NCBI GenBank assembly: GCA_023238725.1
Contig: CM041535.1
Coordinates: 1,022,001-1,086,000 of the forward strand
DNA length: 64,000 bases
Reading direction: 5' to 3'
DNA from: Scortum barcoo
Lineage: Eukaryota; Chordata; Actinopteri; Centrarchiformes; Terapontidae
Shown: one piece after another, positions 25,926 through 37,800 of the stretch
Layout of the letters: every line of letters begins with the position of its first letter
How positions within the stretch are numbered: position 1 is the stretch's first letter
Notes under the pieces: generated by a model
Databases searched by the model: none
Seen by the model: only the letters and a program-made list of their open reading frames with translations
What the model was told of the DNA's origin: nothing
Position numbers and translations under genes: made by a program

Positions 25926-28900
25926 TCAGGGGGCGCTCTGACTTTGAATACAGCAGGGGCAGCAGTGCAGAGAGTCATGGATGAAGAGATCACACTCCAC
26001 ACAGAACACACTGCGACACGATGGACAGGTGAACATCTAGAAACACAGGGACAGAGAGAGTAGATAAATAAAGACAGATAAATAAAGACGGACTGAAGCG
26101 CCAATGAACAAATGAATGAAAGTCCCCTTTTTTATTACTGAAGTTCCATATGATTGTGGGACCAACAAGACAAACTTATAAACAAAACAGTCAACAGTAA
26201 AGCAGCAGAGGCCAAGATAACCTGACTTTTAGCCCAGAGTAAGGGTCATACTCCAAACACCCCAGACCCTTCAGTTCTTATGATGCACCTCGACAGCATC
26301 TTTCAACCTCACACCTCCGCTATGTATCCTAGTTGGAAGCTTACTGGTAATTGTGAAAATAAATATGATACAGATCAGACTAGTGGTCAAGACCATGAAC
26401 TGCTGTGTATCAGGTTCATGTCCTGAATTTTCTTCCTCTTCTCTCTCTTCAGCCATTTCCTGTCATACAGTCACTATCTAATAAAATAAAAAAAAAACAT
26501 TTTAATTTTATTAAAAAAGAAAAAATATACACAGTATATTTGTATATATTTTACATTATTGCTAGTTTTTCCAAATTATCTGAATTTCCCCCCCAGTACT
26601 GTACCATACATTGTACATGAACCACTGGTTAAGAATTACTTGTATTATTGTAAAACAAGTCATTCTAAATAATAATTCTAATAAAATGTATTACATTTTA
26701 CAGCTGTTAACTGTTAACTCAACTTCATGAGAAAAAAAAGAGACTAAAACTATGTTCCACCACCTGAAAGGCTTCTACACATCCAGACATACACTCAAGA
26801 TACTTCACTTACACTTTTGTCTTTCAGTTCCCCTTGACAGGCTTGACAGAACCTGAAAGCAGATCACAACATGTTTAGATATACAGCAGCACAGTGTCTG
26901 TGTGCGAGTGTGTGTGTGTCAGAGCCACCTGTCTTCTTGGAGCTCCGCCACAGGACTCTCTATGAAGTCTTGGAGGGGGAAGAGGTGATGGAAGGATCTG
27001 GCGAGATGAGGGGCTGATACCAGGGTCAAACCTTGGAGACAACACACACGTCAAAACTACTATACTTCTATTTGTTTGAGCACTTTTATAGCAGCAAAAA
27101 GAACCACAGTTGATCCCACAGGAGGAAAATTCATCTAGGTTTCTTCTTATCTTACACTGACATACACACACAGACTGAATCCTCCAATCAGACATACCAC
27201 AGACTTTACACTCCACGGGAAGCTCTGTGTACTTGGCATGGCACTGCGGACAAAAGTATCCTCCTAGAGACAGACCTGGACCACCGCTGCTGTCCAGATG
27301 CCTACAATACACACACCAGAAGCAGCACATTAATACACAGTTGCTGCTCACAGTCCCTCCTACGAGGATTGAGTAATGCTGCCTACTTACGACATGCTGA
27401 ATGAAGGCTTGGCATCATGGTCAGTAAGAGAGGCTATGGTGTGCTGAGGAAAACCTAAGCAAAGACAGAATTCACATTGAGTGGGTCAAATATTCAGTGG
27501 GAGCTTTTAAAGTGTTTTCAGGATCAGCAAGAATGGCCTTTAGGTATTTTATGGAAACAACAAGAATTGTTTTATTGGTGCTTTCCCTGTCTAATGTTAC
27601 AGAGGCTCAAAATGCTTATTGTGCTTTAACTATGTTATCAGAAAAAGTTTGGATCTTTGAGTATTTAAATTCACTGGCAAACCCCAACTTTCCCCTTACA
27701 GTGCTTATAAAAGTCACATGAAGTTTAAGTGAAGAGTTCAAAATACACTTCATTACATTAATTCCTATTTCCAATTTCTATTTGTGAATTGTATTTATAT
27801 TTCTATAGAGTAGTTGTGGATTTCCTCTTAATGAGTTATATTCATTTAAAAACTTTATAAATGTTTTACATTTCATGTATTGTATGTATATGTTTTTCGT
27901 GGTTCTGAGGAGAGCTGTAGTAAAAAATTGCTTGAATGTTTTCCTGTCAGTTTAAATAGCTCTTGGGTAGTAATGTTTACACAGAGCATATCCTGTGATG
28001 TCAAATGAAAGTATCCATGTATTCTAAGAAAATGAATGAATACTGACCCATGCGTATTAAAGAGCACTCAGATGAGGAGCTGGCTGGAGGAGGTTTGACA
28101 TGCAGCATCAGCAGCTCTTTGAAGTGACTCTCATCCAAGATAACGTGGTATGAACCGCTCGTCTCTCTGGTCAACACTGTACACACTCTGACCTCTGCTG
28201 ACAGGCCAATTACTGACACCCGCACCTTCAGAGACTTCAGGGTCTGACAGAGGAGGAATGTGGTTATACACGACAGTATATTTTGACGATTATTGCACTT
28301 GGCTGCAGAGGGAAACAAGAAATATGTGGTGAGAGTTGAAATTAAATGCCAGACATACAGTAAGCCTAACAGCTGAACTGCAATGTGGACAGTGATGACT
28401 GTGCACCCCTGGGAAAGGGTTTAAGGTGTGACTTCACCTTGATCAGCTCGTAGATGTTGGCTGGGTCACATGTGGTGAGGAGGCTGCTGAGGATTATCAG
28501 GATCTCCCGGCTCGTATGTCCAGGCATGTGCCTTCACACAGAGACAGGCACTACCTGAGTGACATTTAACAATATTATCGCAATCAATCAGAAACAAATC
28601 AACACAGCAGAACCTACTTGAGGGTCTGTATGGCCAGGCTGAGAGAGTTGTACAGAGATGGCTCTCCAATACACACAGTGTCTACCGCTTTCTTCAGAGC
28701 AGCAATGTGCTTCTTTGGATTTCCTGGTGATAAGAAAAACAAACCATCACAGTACATTAAATATGCACAGTGTAACTTCACTGACTGAAGGCCAAAGCTT
28801 ACAGTCAATGGTAAGTTAAATGTTTGCACAAATGACAGAGGTAAAAAAAATCTAGCACTGTACTGGGCAGAGTGATGCTCACTGCTGTTTAAAAAGATTT

Positions 28901-30880
28901 AAAAAAGATTTACATGTCTATGCATATGTGATTTTTTTGTCTCTTTGTACCAAGTACTTGTTTAAATGAGAAAGTCAGCCCTAAGACTATTTTTAGTTAC
29001 TTATTATTTAGAGTTACTACTATAGTGAACATTATTATATAAAACTTATTTTATCCTTTTTCTATTTTACATTTCAAAATACATATGTGTGAATGTTACT
29101 TATAGTACACACACATAGTACACACTATGAGTACAGGTGCCGCCCTCTAAAGGTACCACTGGTATATGAATATGGTGGATAGTGGCAATTTAACGATTAC
29201 CAGGAGAAGGAAAGGCAGAAGGAGCCGTCGTACTCTGTGGATATTTGAATGGAGACTGGCACTGACATTATAGACATGACCACTAACTATGCCTGTAACA
29301 CTGCTGCCACGGTATAGCACACTGACCATACAGTCCACCCATATACCAGGTTTTGACTTAGTCGTGTTATTGCACATATAAAAGAAGTCACGAGACATAC
29401 ATTTCACTGTTACTATACTCAATATGATAATAACTGACATATAAACTTGAACATAAGGTCATAAAGAAAACACATACGTTGATGTGCAAAGATAAAGCAC
29501 TTGTTTAAGCATGACACTGAGGGCTGGGGTCTGATGTTAGCAGTTTATGTGATTCTCACCTGCCAGGTCAGTCAGCTTCTCTGCCCTTTTATTCTTTGTA
29601 GTGATAATGCCCACCTGAGCAGAACAACACGTGTTGTTAGGTCACTTATGGCTTGTTGAAGGTCTAGTCATACAGCTTAGTGTAAAACATGAATAGAACT
29701 CATGATTGTGTAACACACCTGACTGATGGGGTTTTGGTCAAAATACTCATCGACAAAGGTTTCCATCATCTGAAGAGGGAAAGGAGAGGGTGCTTTACTA
29801 CTGATCACACTGTATGGTTGGTGGCGAACAGTGTAATGGGTCTGCTACAGAACTTACCTTTAGAGTAGAGGTGAGACGGTTTGGTTTCAAGTCCTGGTCT
29901 TCCATACTTCTTGAACAGTCAATCACCACAAAGAGGTGTCGCATCTAGAGTACAGGACATCTCTTAACAATCCCTAATAGTCATATACGTGAATGTTATG
30001 CTAATGTTTAGTGTTTAAAATGGTCAGATACTGCAGTGTTCCCATACCAAATTATTTGGCACTACATTTCAAGCAGTTTAACACTTAATAGTTGATGCTG
30101 CTGGTTTATAAAAGTATTAGTGAGTAACTGATTTAGGAATTGCGACCTCCAGTCAGCAATCCGACATCACAATGGTGCCTTCAAACTGGGTTGGTTTTGT
30201 CATAATCACAAGAAGAGTTATTATAAACCACCTTTTACATGATGTCAAGTTAGACTGCAAACAAGAAATAAAGAAAGATGATAATGATACAATCTCAAAC
30301 TCAAAATCGAACCAATTGCATTGTGCACAATGTTAGCCAGAGTAATCTGGTATTGTTGTCTTTACAAATAAGTACAATTTCCAGCATGATATATTAGAGG
30401 TGTTGGAGCTGCCACAGAGGGAAGCACCAGGTCCTGTAGGAAGGAGAAAGACCTCACTCACCATTCCAAGCCTCACTTGTCCATGGCTCTCTATCAACCT
30501 ACAGTGTGAGGTGAACAAAATAGAGTAGTAACAGAGAGCTTTTCGAGTATTAGCTGATTTCTTCTGGGGAATGACAGTACATATACCGCAGAAAGGGGGA
30601 CACAAACCATACAGGAGTACAGACATTACTGTAACACACACACTTTACACACACACACACACCTTTTCCTTTTGGACTGGAACAGGATCTCTTCCACTGT
30701 GGCCTTGAGTGAGCCCGACTCGTCCTCCTTCAGCACCTCCCTGTAGGAAATGAACCCATGTTGATTCAGATCACAGCACACGCGACGAGCTGAAAATCTC
30801 CATCCTGTGCTTGAACAGTCTTACCATGTCCTCTCATAGCCCCCCTCCCAGCGCTTGGCTCTCTCTGGTTCTTCATCCAT
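25926..30880 (-). CDS. gtf2h2: General transcription factor IIH subunit 2 (p44/SSL1)
   Basis: Fourteen coding exons join in phase to 393 aa (human 395): 30880-30825, 30740-30663, 30498-30462, 29944-29858, 29769-29719, 29614-29560, 28723-28618, 28531-28438, 28243-28048, 27454-27391, 27301-27198, 27031-26929, 26852-26813 and 26036-25926. The product is the core TFIIH subunit that stimulates the XPD helicase in transcription initiation and nucleotide excision repair. The start MDEEPERAKRWEGGYERTW is typical. A von Willebrand A-like domain begins near residue 58 with a DCSRS (DxSxS) metal-site motif at 66-70. The C-terminal zinc-binding part has CPQC at 292-295, a Cys pair CKVCG, CQACQGEL, and a RING-like CPSC...CVEC...HCCPCC run at 361-386. 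An upstream noncoding exon is likely (acceptor at 30911, donor at 31292/31291). The ORF is intact. Confidence 0.97.
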
Positions 30881-31292
30881 TATGTCTGCTGGTCAGATAG
30901 TCATCCAAGGCTAACAGAGATCTGTGAATCAACCAGACAGCAGCTTCACATGAACACAGGTCCACTTCACAGGCTGCTCACTGCTCATGTTCATCAATAT
31001 CCATTACATCTACAAGTGTTATCAACATGAGCCTCACTGTTCATCACAGACACTGATGGTAATATAAGACCCACCATGCTCAGTACCTACTGTACATTAC
31101 CATGACACATGCTCAGTGACTGTCTGAGCTTCAGATCACAGCATGCTGAAGTTGGATCAAGTCTTGTCTTGGCCACTCATTCACTTTGTATGCAGCTAGC
31201 AGGCTAACAGCTGAGCCGTCGTTGTTGTGCTTTGTCTTAATTCAACGTTACTATCGTCAACAAATGTATGAATCCTTTCCGTGAAACTCACC

Positions 31293-31460
31293 AACCCCCC
31301 AGCTCTACTACAGGGCTCGGTTTAATATGCAGCTGGAGAAGTTTTATTGTCCAGAGAGAAACTGATGCCCTCCCTTCTCTCTGAAGAAGAAGAAGCCCTC
31401 CCTTCTCTAGAAGAAGAAGCTGCTGCTGCTTCGTCTTCTTCTTCTTCTTCTGTGGTGCTT
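31293..31460 (-). promoter_or_regulatory. Probable gtf2h2 first noncoding exon and promoter
   Basis: A minus-strand donor (TTG/GTGAGT) at 31292/31291 can be joined to the acceptor at 30911 just before the start-codon exon. Sequence to the right is GAAGAAGAAG-rich low-complexity DNA. The transcription start is not determined. Confidence 0.4.
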
Positions 31461-32045
31461 CACAGCAGTCAGCATCCTTTAAGTCTCAGTACTGCCTCCT
31501 GCTGGCCACACTGCTCCATCATCCTGTCACACCCTGCTGGTTAGTCCTGTTGCTTTTCAAAAATCTAAATGATCAAACATCTTCTGCCCTGTCCACTCCC
31601 ACCGCACTCCAGTAAAGAATATAATTCTCCTCCTGGTCCATTTATTTCTTACATCATAGTCTTTGTGTCTGCTTCATATTTCATGTAAATAATAATGGTC
31701 TACACTGATGAAGTCCCAGAGACCGGTCAGATGCTTCACTGTAATGTGTAGTATGTCACCCAGGTCACTGTGTCCTAATCTTAATCAGGTCATTATTACT
31801 TCCTCTTTTCTATTTACTCCACTCTTTCTGTTTAAATATAAATGTTTCCCCTTCTTGTCCTGATCCCAGTGCTGATGCACACTTCATTGATTTCCTTCTA
31901 TATAATGTCTAAAACAGGTGTCTATATTTCCTTTATTAGCTGCTTATTTAATTAGTTTGTCCTCTCTCTCATTACCCAGATATACATATGAGCAGGAACA
32001 CAAATGTGATCTCAGTGCCTCTTTTTATGTGTGCATCCATTATTT

Positions 32046-32121
32046 TTGACTGATGGGGTTTTGCTCAAAATATTCATCAACAAAAGCTTCCATCATCTGA
32101 GGAGGGAAAGGAGAGGGTGTC
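32046..32121 (-). pseudogene. Isolated duplicate of gtf2h2 exon 5
   Basis: Positions 32046-32096 differ from gtf2h2 exon 5 (29719-29769) at only 6 of 51 positions, on the same strand, and about 25 bp of the adjoining intron polypyrimidine/acceptor region (32097-32121) is also alike. The frame remains open, with two conservative changes (Thr to Ala, Asp to Glu). The acceptor AG is kept, but the donor GT is gone (CAAAAATAA replaces CAGGTGTGT). No neighbouring gtf2h2 exon copies were found between 31.4 and 34.7 kb. It lies about 0.75 kb upstream of the inferred gtf2h2 first exon. Confidence 0.85.
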
Positions 32122-33429
32122 TTCTATACCACCAGTCAGTCATTTGCATGTATACACATTATATATATAGACAGCCACAGCAATATAATACCATTTCTAA
32201 ACAGTGACTCAATAGGTCAATGATGCAGAGTGCAAACATACAAATATACATCATACACAGTGTGCATAGAGCACAGCATAGCAGTGTGGTGAAAACTTAC
32301 TTCTGGGGAGCACCAGCAGGTACCAGGAAGGTTGGGATCCACTGGATCAGAATGGTTGCCTGAAAAGCTGTTAGTGTTCAGTGTATCTCCTCTTAGCCAC
32401 TCAGATCTCCTTTGTCAGTGTGTTTCTGGCCTGGATCCTGTCTCCACTCCTGTAGGCCCCTCTTTGGTCTGACAAAACTACCTAAGTTTTGCTGTGCAGC
32501 AGGGTTTGTTGTTGTTGCATCTGCAGAAGGATTTAGCTGCTACACACTATATCTTCACAAAACTGATGTCAAACTGATGCCTCATTGATCCATCTCCTCA
32601 TGGTCTTTAAAAGAGATTACCAGATTTTGAGATGAACCGGACAGGTCAGAGAAGTAGTCCCAGAGCTGCTTGGTGTGCAGAGGGTTAGGCATCCTTTAAT
32701 GCTGTGTAGCAGTATACCTGTATGTTTTTATCCCTGGTGGGACACTTGGTGTGTTATTTAAATTTCAGAAGTTCAGTCAGAGGTTTGCTCTGTTACAATC
32801 CACAAGAACAAGGAGCAAGGAGTCTGGATGTTTTTGATAGATGTTTGTTATCTGGTCTGCTTGGTGACATCTCTCAGGTGAGATACAAACACTCACCAGA
32901 ATAAATGAGGAAACTCCCAGGGTGAACAAAAGGTTTGCAGTTTATGGAAATACTATCTAACTGAGGACCACATGATGTTTTGACACTAAACAAATAACCA
33001 AATACAATATGAGTACTAGAGAGTGAAACACAGAGGCTGCCATCCATCACATGTTGTTCAGCTAGTTTGTCAACTTAACAGGTGAAAAAAAGTTTTTGTC
33101 AGTATAACCTTCATGTTCCCCTGCCGGGCACAGAAAAGGGCTTTCATTCTTTGTTTGTTGTTGTAATACTAATACAGACCACAAGAGGCTGAAGTACACC
33201 ACTACCACATACTCCAAAAGGACCGAAAGTATTCATGTTTCCTTCCAGGTTTAAACTTCTCAGTGCAATCTAAACAAGTGTATATTGTGTTTACACAGCT
33301 GAAGAAAATCGTAACATTGAAAAAACTATCGTAGAAAACATGTTGTCCCCAGTATACACACCAGTATACTGACAAATCTCACCTCTATGACTAGGAACTG
33401 AATCTGAAGAGCCTGTATTATCTACTAAA

Positions 33430-33870
33430 GTGTCCATACTGCGGCGCATGTACACGCAGCGGCTTGGTGCTCCCGGCTTTTCTTTGTTTGTTTGTGTTTG
33501 TTTGTGTTTGTGGTGATCTTTCTGTCGCCTGCAGCAGCAGTTGTGTGCGGTGAGCTGGACTGTTGGAGATTGGGGAGAGTGCGCACCTGAGAGAGTTTCC
33601 GGGGCTGGATTTTGTACCGCCGGAGATTCAGCGGACCACCAGGAGGCTTTCACGCGATCCCTCTGTTGCCAAGGAGACGGAGGAGGCATCGTAAACAGAC
33701 CGGCTCTTCCCAGTCTCTTCCTCACAAACGCCAGGTCACTCGTCAACAAAATGGACGAGATGAAGCTGAGGATCGTCTCTGCAAAGATCGACAGCTGAGT
33801 GGCGATCGTTACCGAGACCTGGCTGGATAACAACATCCCAGACGCGGCAGTGGAGCTAGCGGGGCGCTAG
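33430..33870 (+). mobile_element. LINE fragment: endonuclease N-terminal part
   Basis: The plus strand contains FLTNARSLVNKMDEMKLRI followed, after one in-frame stop, by VAIVTETWLDNNIPD. This is the conserved start of the apurinic-type endonuclease of jockey/CR1/L2-like fish LINEs. The fragment breaks off in mid-domain at about 33870, where a palindrome begins. It is non-functional, and the left edge is approximate. Confidence 0.8.
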
Positions 33871-33875
33871 TCATC

Positions 33876-33917
33876 AATCTTAATTTCATTATGTGAAAAC
33901 ATAATGAAATTAAGATT
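33876..33917. repeat. Perfect 19-bp palindrome with GAAA loop at the end of the LINE fragment
   Basis: The arms 33876-33894 and 33899-33917 are exact reverse complements with a 4-nt GAAA spacer. They begin within a few bases of the point where LINE similarity ends. Confidence 0.95.
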
Positions 33918-34807
33918 CTTGATTCTTTAATCCATGACTCAAAATCTGCACATCGCCATTAAATTTGCATGCCTCAGAAACAGAATTAAGCTCACTCATT
34001 AGATTTGCCCTTTTATTTCTTGCCTTAATTTGAAGTCATTTCAAATCTTCCAGTGACTTTCCAGGAGCCACAAAGCGATTTAAGGCCACAATAGAGTTGG
34101 ACAGAATTTGTCTTTTGATATAAATGGATAGATGGATAAATTCATTACAGTAAAACAAGGGCCAGCATTAATCACTTGGGCTTTTTCTTTTAATATTCAC
34201 CACAAAAAAGAACATACAATTGTAAGGACAGAATTGTTTCATCATTAAAGCAAAGAGCACAAAAGAACAGAACAGCTAACTACAGAAAGATTTCAATGGT
34301 TTTGAAAGAGTAAAAATAAACTTTATTTACAAGGGATTGTGAGTGACTTAATAATGCAAAGCAAATTCAGATGTCTGTGTATGCATTCATATTTGTGCCT
34401 TAAGTGTAGAGGAAACAGTTAAACGTGTTTTTTTTTTAAAAAAGGCTATACAAGAAGCATGAGCACTGCTTAATAAAAGTAAATATCACATCTCTCACTT
34501 TCTAACTTCAGGAGAGAAACTAAATTAAATACATTTTTACACCTAATAGTTCTTCATGAAACTCACTGAGGTTGAAGAATTGATCAAATACCCTTAAGAA
34601 AAATCCACATTTTCTTCACCCCTTCTCTTCTGGAAAAAAATCTCAGCTGATTGTTTTGATACAGATGTAGTGTAAAGGGGACAGGCTTTCACTGTAGTTT
34701 ATATATTTATATTATATAGCATACAGGTTTATGATACACTCAATCACAGTGGGGTGCGAAGTTGCAGATTTGTCTCTCTCCCTCCATCAGGGGTGAGATG
34801 TGATGAT

Positions 34808-37800
34808 TCAACGACGGTGGTCATATTCGCTGATCTTCCTCTTGATGTGTGACAGTTTGGACCTGAGATATTTACACCTCTTCTTCTTAATCTCGTAGTT
34901 TGGGGACTGCAGAGAAAAGGAAATCATTCAAACAATTACATTTTACCCCCAAAGCCTATTCTCGATTTCCAGGGGGCTGTATTCCACTTTAAAGAACACC
35001 ACTGTTGGAAACCACTGGATTTGCCTTACCTTCTTGAGATTCTTCAGCCTGCTGTATTCATCCATGGCATCCTGAGATTAGAAAGGATGGGGTTAATGAT
35101 CTTAAGTGACTACTCAGAATGAGTACCATCCCAGATTCCATGTCAGAAAAGGCTGAGCCACCATGGTTTTACATTGCTCTTTCGGTCCAAAAAGTCAAGC
35201 TGCCCCCACAATCCAAGGGATTTGAATTTGGCTGTGAATCACACACTAAAACATATCAGTCTTATGAATCTTCTGCGACACCTTCTGCATATTAAGATAC
35301 CTCTTTGTGTTGTCCCCAATCCTGGCATGACAGACTGTGCCCTAAATGTAATGCTCACCTAATTATCCAAATAACAAAAATCAAGGGATAAAACATGTTT
35401 CTGGTAGATTGTCAACAGTTAGCCAAGAGGGCTAACAAGCAAAGGTTAAAAAGTAAGCAACACACCCTACCAGGGACATATGACTCAGTTTCCTGTCTAT
35501 GTTCTTGTTACCTGACTATTTTCTCCTCTTTAGCTAAACCTACAGGTAGAACTCTATTGAGTCTGTGCTGCTTTATAAGGGTTCAAACCCCAAAGAGATT
35601 ATGCAAATTAACAATAATTTTACATCATTCTTTAATGGCCCAAGAGATTGTTTTGTAGAACACCCCCTCTGGGTTTGAAATGTAATAAACTTCACAAACT
35701 CAGTGGCGCTGATAGAACCTAATATCGGTCCAAAATCATGTCATTCTCAAAAAAAAAAAAAAAAAAAAAAAAAGGTGATAACTTCAACTAGAGCAATCCT
35801 GGTTATGACTTCCTGCAGCAGAACCTTGAGTGCACTATTACAGAAATGCAGCACACATGATGATAGTGATGATGAAGTGTATAATATGTAATTTTGGGCA
35901 ATTGACCTGCTTCTTTCTGTTGACTGCAAAAAGATTTCAAACAGAATTACAACTTGCAGGTATGTAGTCATAACCACACATTATAGACAAGTTCTTTGAA
36001 GAAGAAGATTTGCTATGTTTAGTTCAAAAGAGCCAAAGTCACTGCCACACTCACCAGGAACTGTGGACTGCCCTCAGGATGTCGGCCCAGCTGTCTGTTG
36101 AGGTCAGCCAGGTCCTGGTTTATGCTGTCCAGCTCAGCCTGCAGGCTCTTGTACTCCTGGTGATCCCGATCAAACTCCCGTTTATAGTTCAGACGCTCTA
36201 GCTCATCCACAATGGGTGGAAACAAACTGCAAATGAGAACAGAGTGAATAAGCTTGGGCGATTTATTATATGGTAACTAGACATTAAGAGTAATCCTTTT
36301 GATTAAATACAGTTGATACACACTACGGGCTGGACTTCTGAAGAGATACAAATCAAAGCCAGTCAAAGACAGTGTCATTCATCATGACAAGAAAAGCAGC
36401 TTAACATGTTTCTCATAATCATTACTGTCATTAACCATCAGATCCTTCAACATCCACTCACACACTGAAGTCCTCCTCCTCCAGGTCATCTCCAGACTCC
36501 ACACCAGTGTCATAGTCCTTCATTCTGGGCTTCAGGCCCTCCACTGTGCTGCTGATGTCAGAGTCTCTGCAAACAGAATGACTAATTTACACATTTTTGC
36601 ATTTTATTTCAGAGCCATCACAGACCCACTCCTGGGCTCTTCGCATTGATTACAGAGCCAACAGATCTGTAGATAATGCCATCGACACAGCCTTCTTCAG
36701 GAACCCACACCAGGTTTTGTTTGTGGATTTAACTTCACCATCAGCACCTTTATCTCCATTGAAGGATGACCTATTCCAGCTCTGAAGTAATGCTCTCTTT
36801 TAATGCAAATTTATGTATAATTATTTGCATATTGCACATATTCTTTATATAATGAATAATAATAATTTGCATATTCCTAAGTACAAATCTTCTACATTCC
36901 ATTATCTTCTTTACACTCTAAATACCATAGATATATTTTGATTATAAAATGTCTATTTGTGATATTTAATTCTGGTATTTATACAGTTTATTTTTTTGCT
37001 GCTGAGCACAACCATTCTGTTGATCACTGAATTTAATAATTTGAGACCAACTAAATAAGATCGACCAATTGTCAACAGAACATAGTCGATTTTGTGCTTT
37101 TTGGCAATAAGTAAAATTTATACTTAATCTGAATAGGAATCTTAGCTAATAGGAGTAAACTAAAAAAGGCAAATTAAATATTCAGGGACGGTACTTACTG
37201 AGCTTCAAAGGTTTTACACTCATGAGCATTTAACCTATATGTGTAATTATTGTAATTTTATAAAGTTTAAGATATCTTTATCTAATTATTGATTTTTTTT
37301 TGTTTATTTTTCAAGAGACAGACCCAACCCAGTAATAACCTAGACATTTGTATGGCTTATTTGGTGGACATAGATTAACTATTAAAAAAAAAACAAAAAA
37401 ACAAGTTTAGTCCTATTAAACCTAATTGTTTTGTCTTTTGTGCTTTAGGAAAGTCTAGCAGAAGTGAAGTTTATTATAAAGCAGGTATCAAAGGTGGTAT
37501 CAAGGTATTATGTTATATCAGAGTATTTAGAAATTCCAAAGGTATGATTTCCAATACCATCAGCATGTGCTACCACCCACACATCATCTCTGTTAAGCTC
37601 ACTCATGTGTTGGTATCTGAACAATCTGAACAAGTGTCACTGGTTCCTCCAGCCAGGTATGCTAAATGTACAGAAGGGCGTTCAGTGTCTGAAATCAACT
37701 TTGTTCTAGCCACTGATGTCACACATGCTACAATGACTTCATGAGCAGCTCGGCTTTTACCCTTTTTTTTGTTGTTGTGATGCGTCCCTTACCCTGGCAG

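Larger units (their letters stand above)
31461..34807. other. Intergenic region between gtf2h2 and ocln
   Basis: Besides the gtf2h2 exon-5 copy and the LINE fragment annotated separately, no gene is seen. The right end probably carries the ocln 3' UTR; a reverse-strand AATAAA occurs at 34322-34327, about 480 bp past the ocln stop. Confidence 0.5.

Noticed and set aside
31347..31544. Open frame rich in Glu, Ala and Ser upstream of gtf2h2
   Set aside because: It is a translation of GAAGAAGAAG and CTTCTTCTT low-complexity DNA, with no splice or family support.
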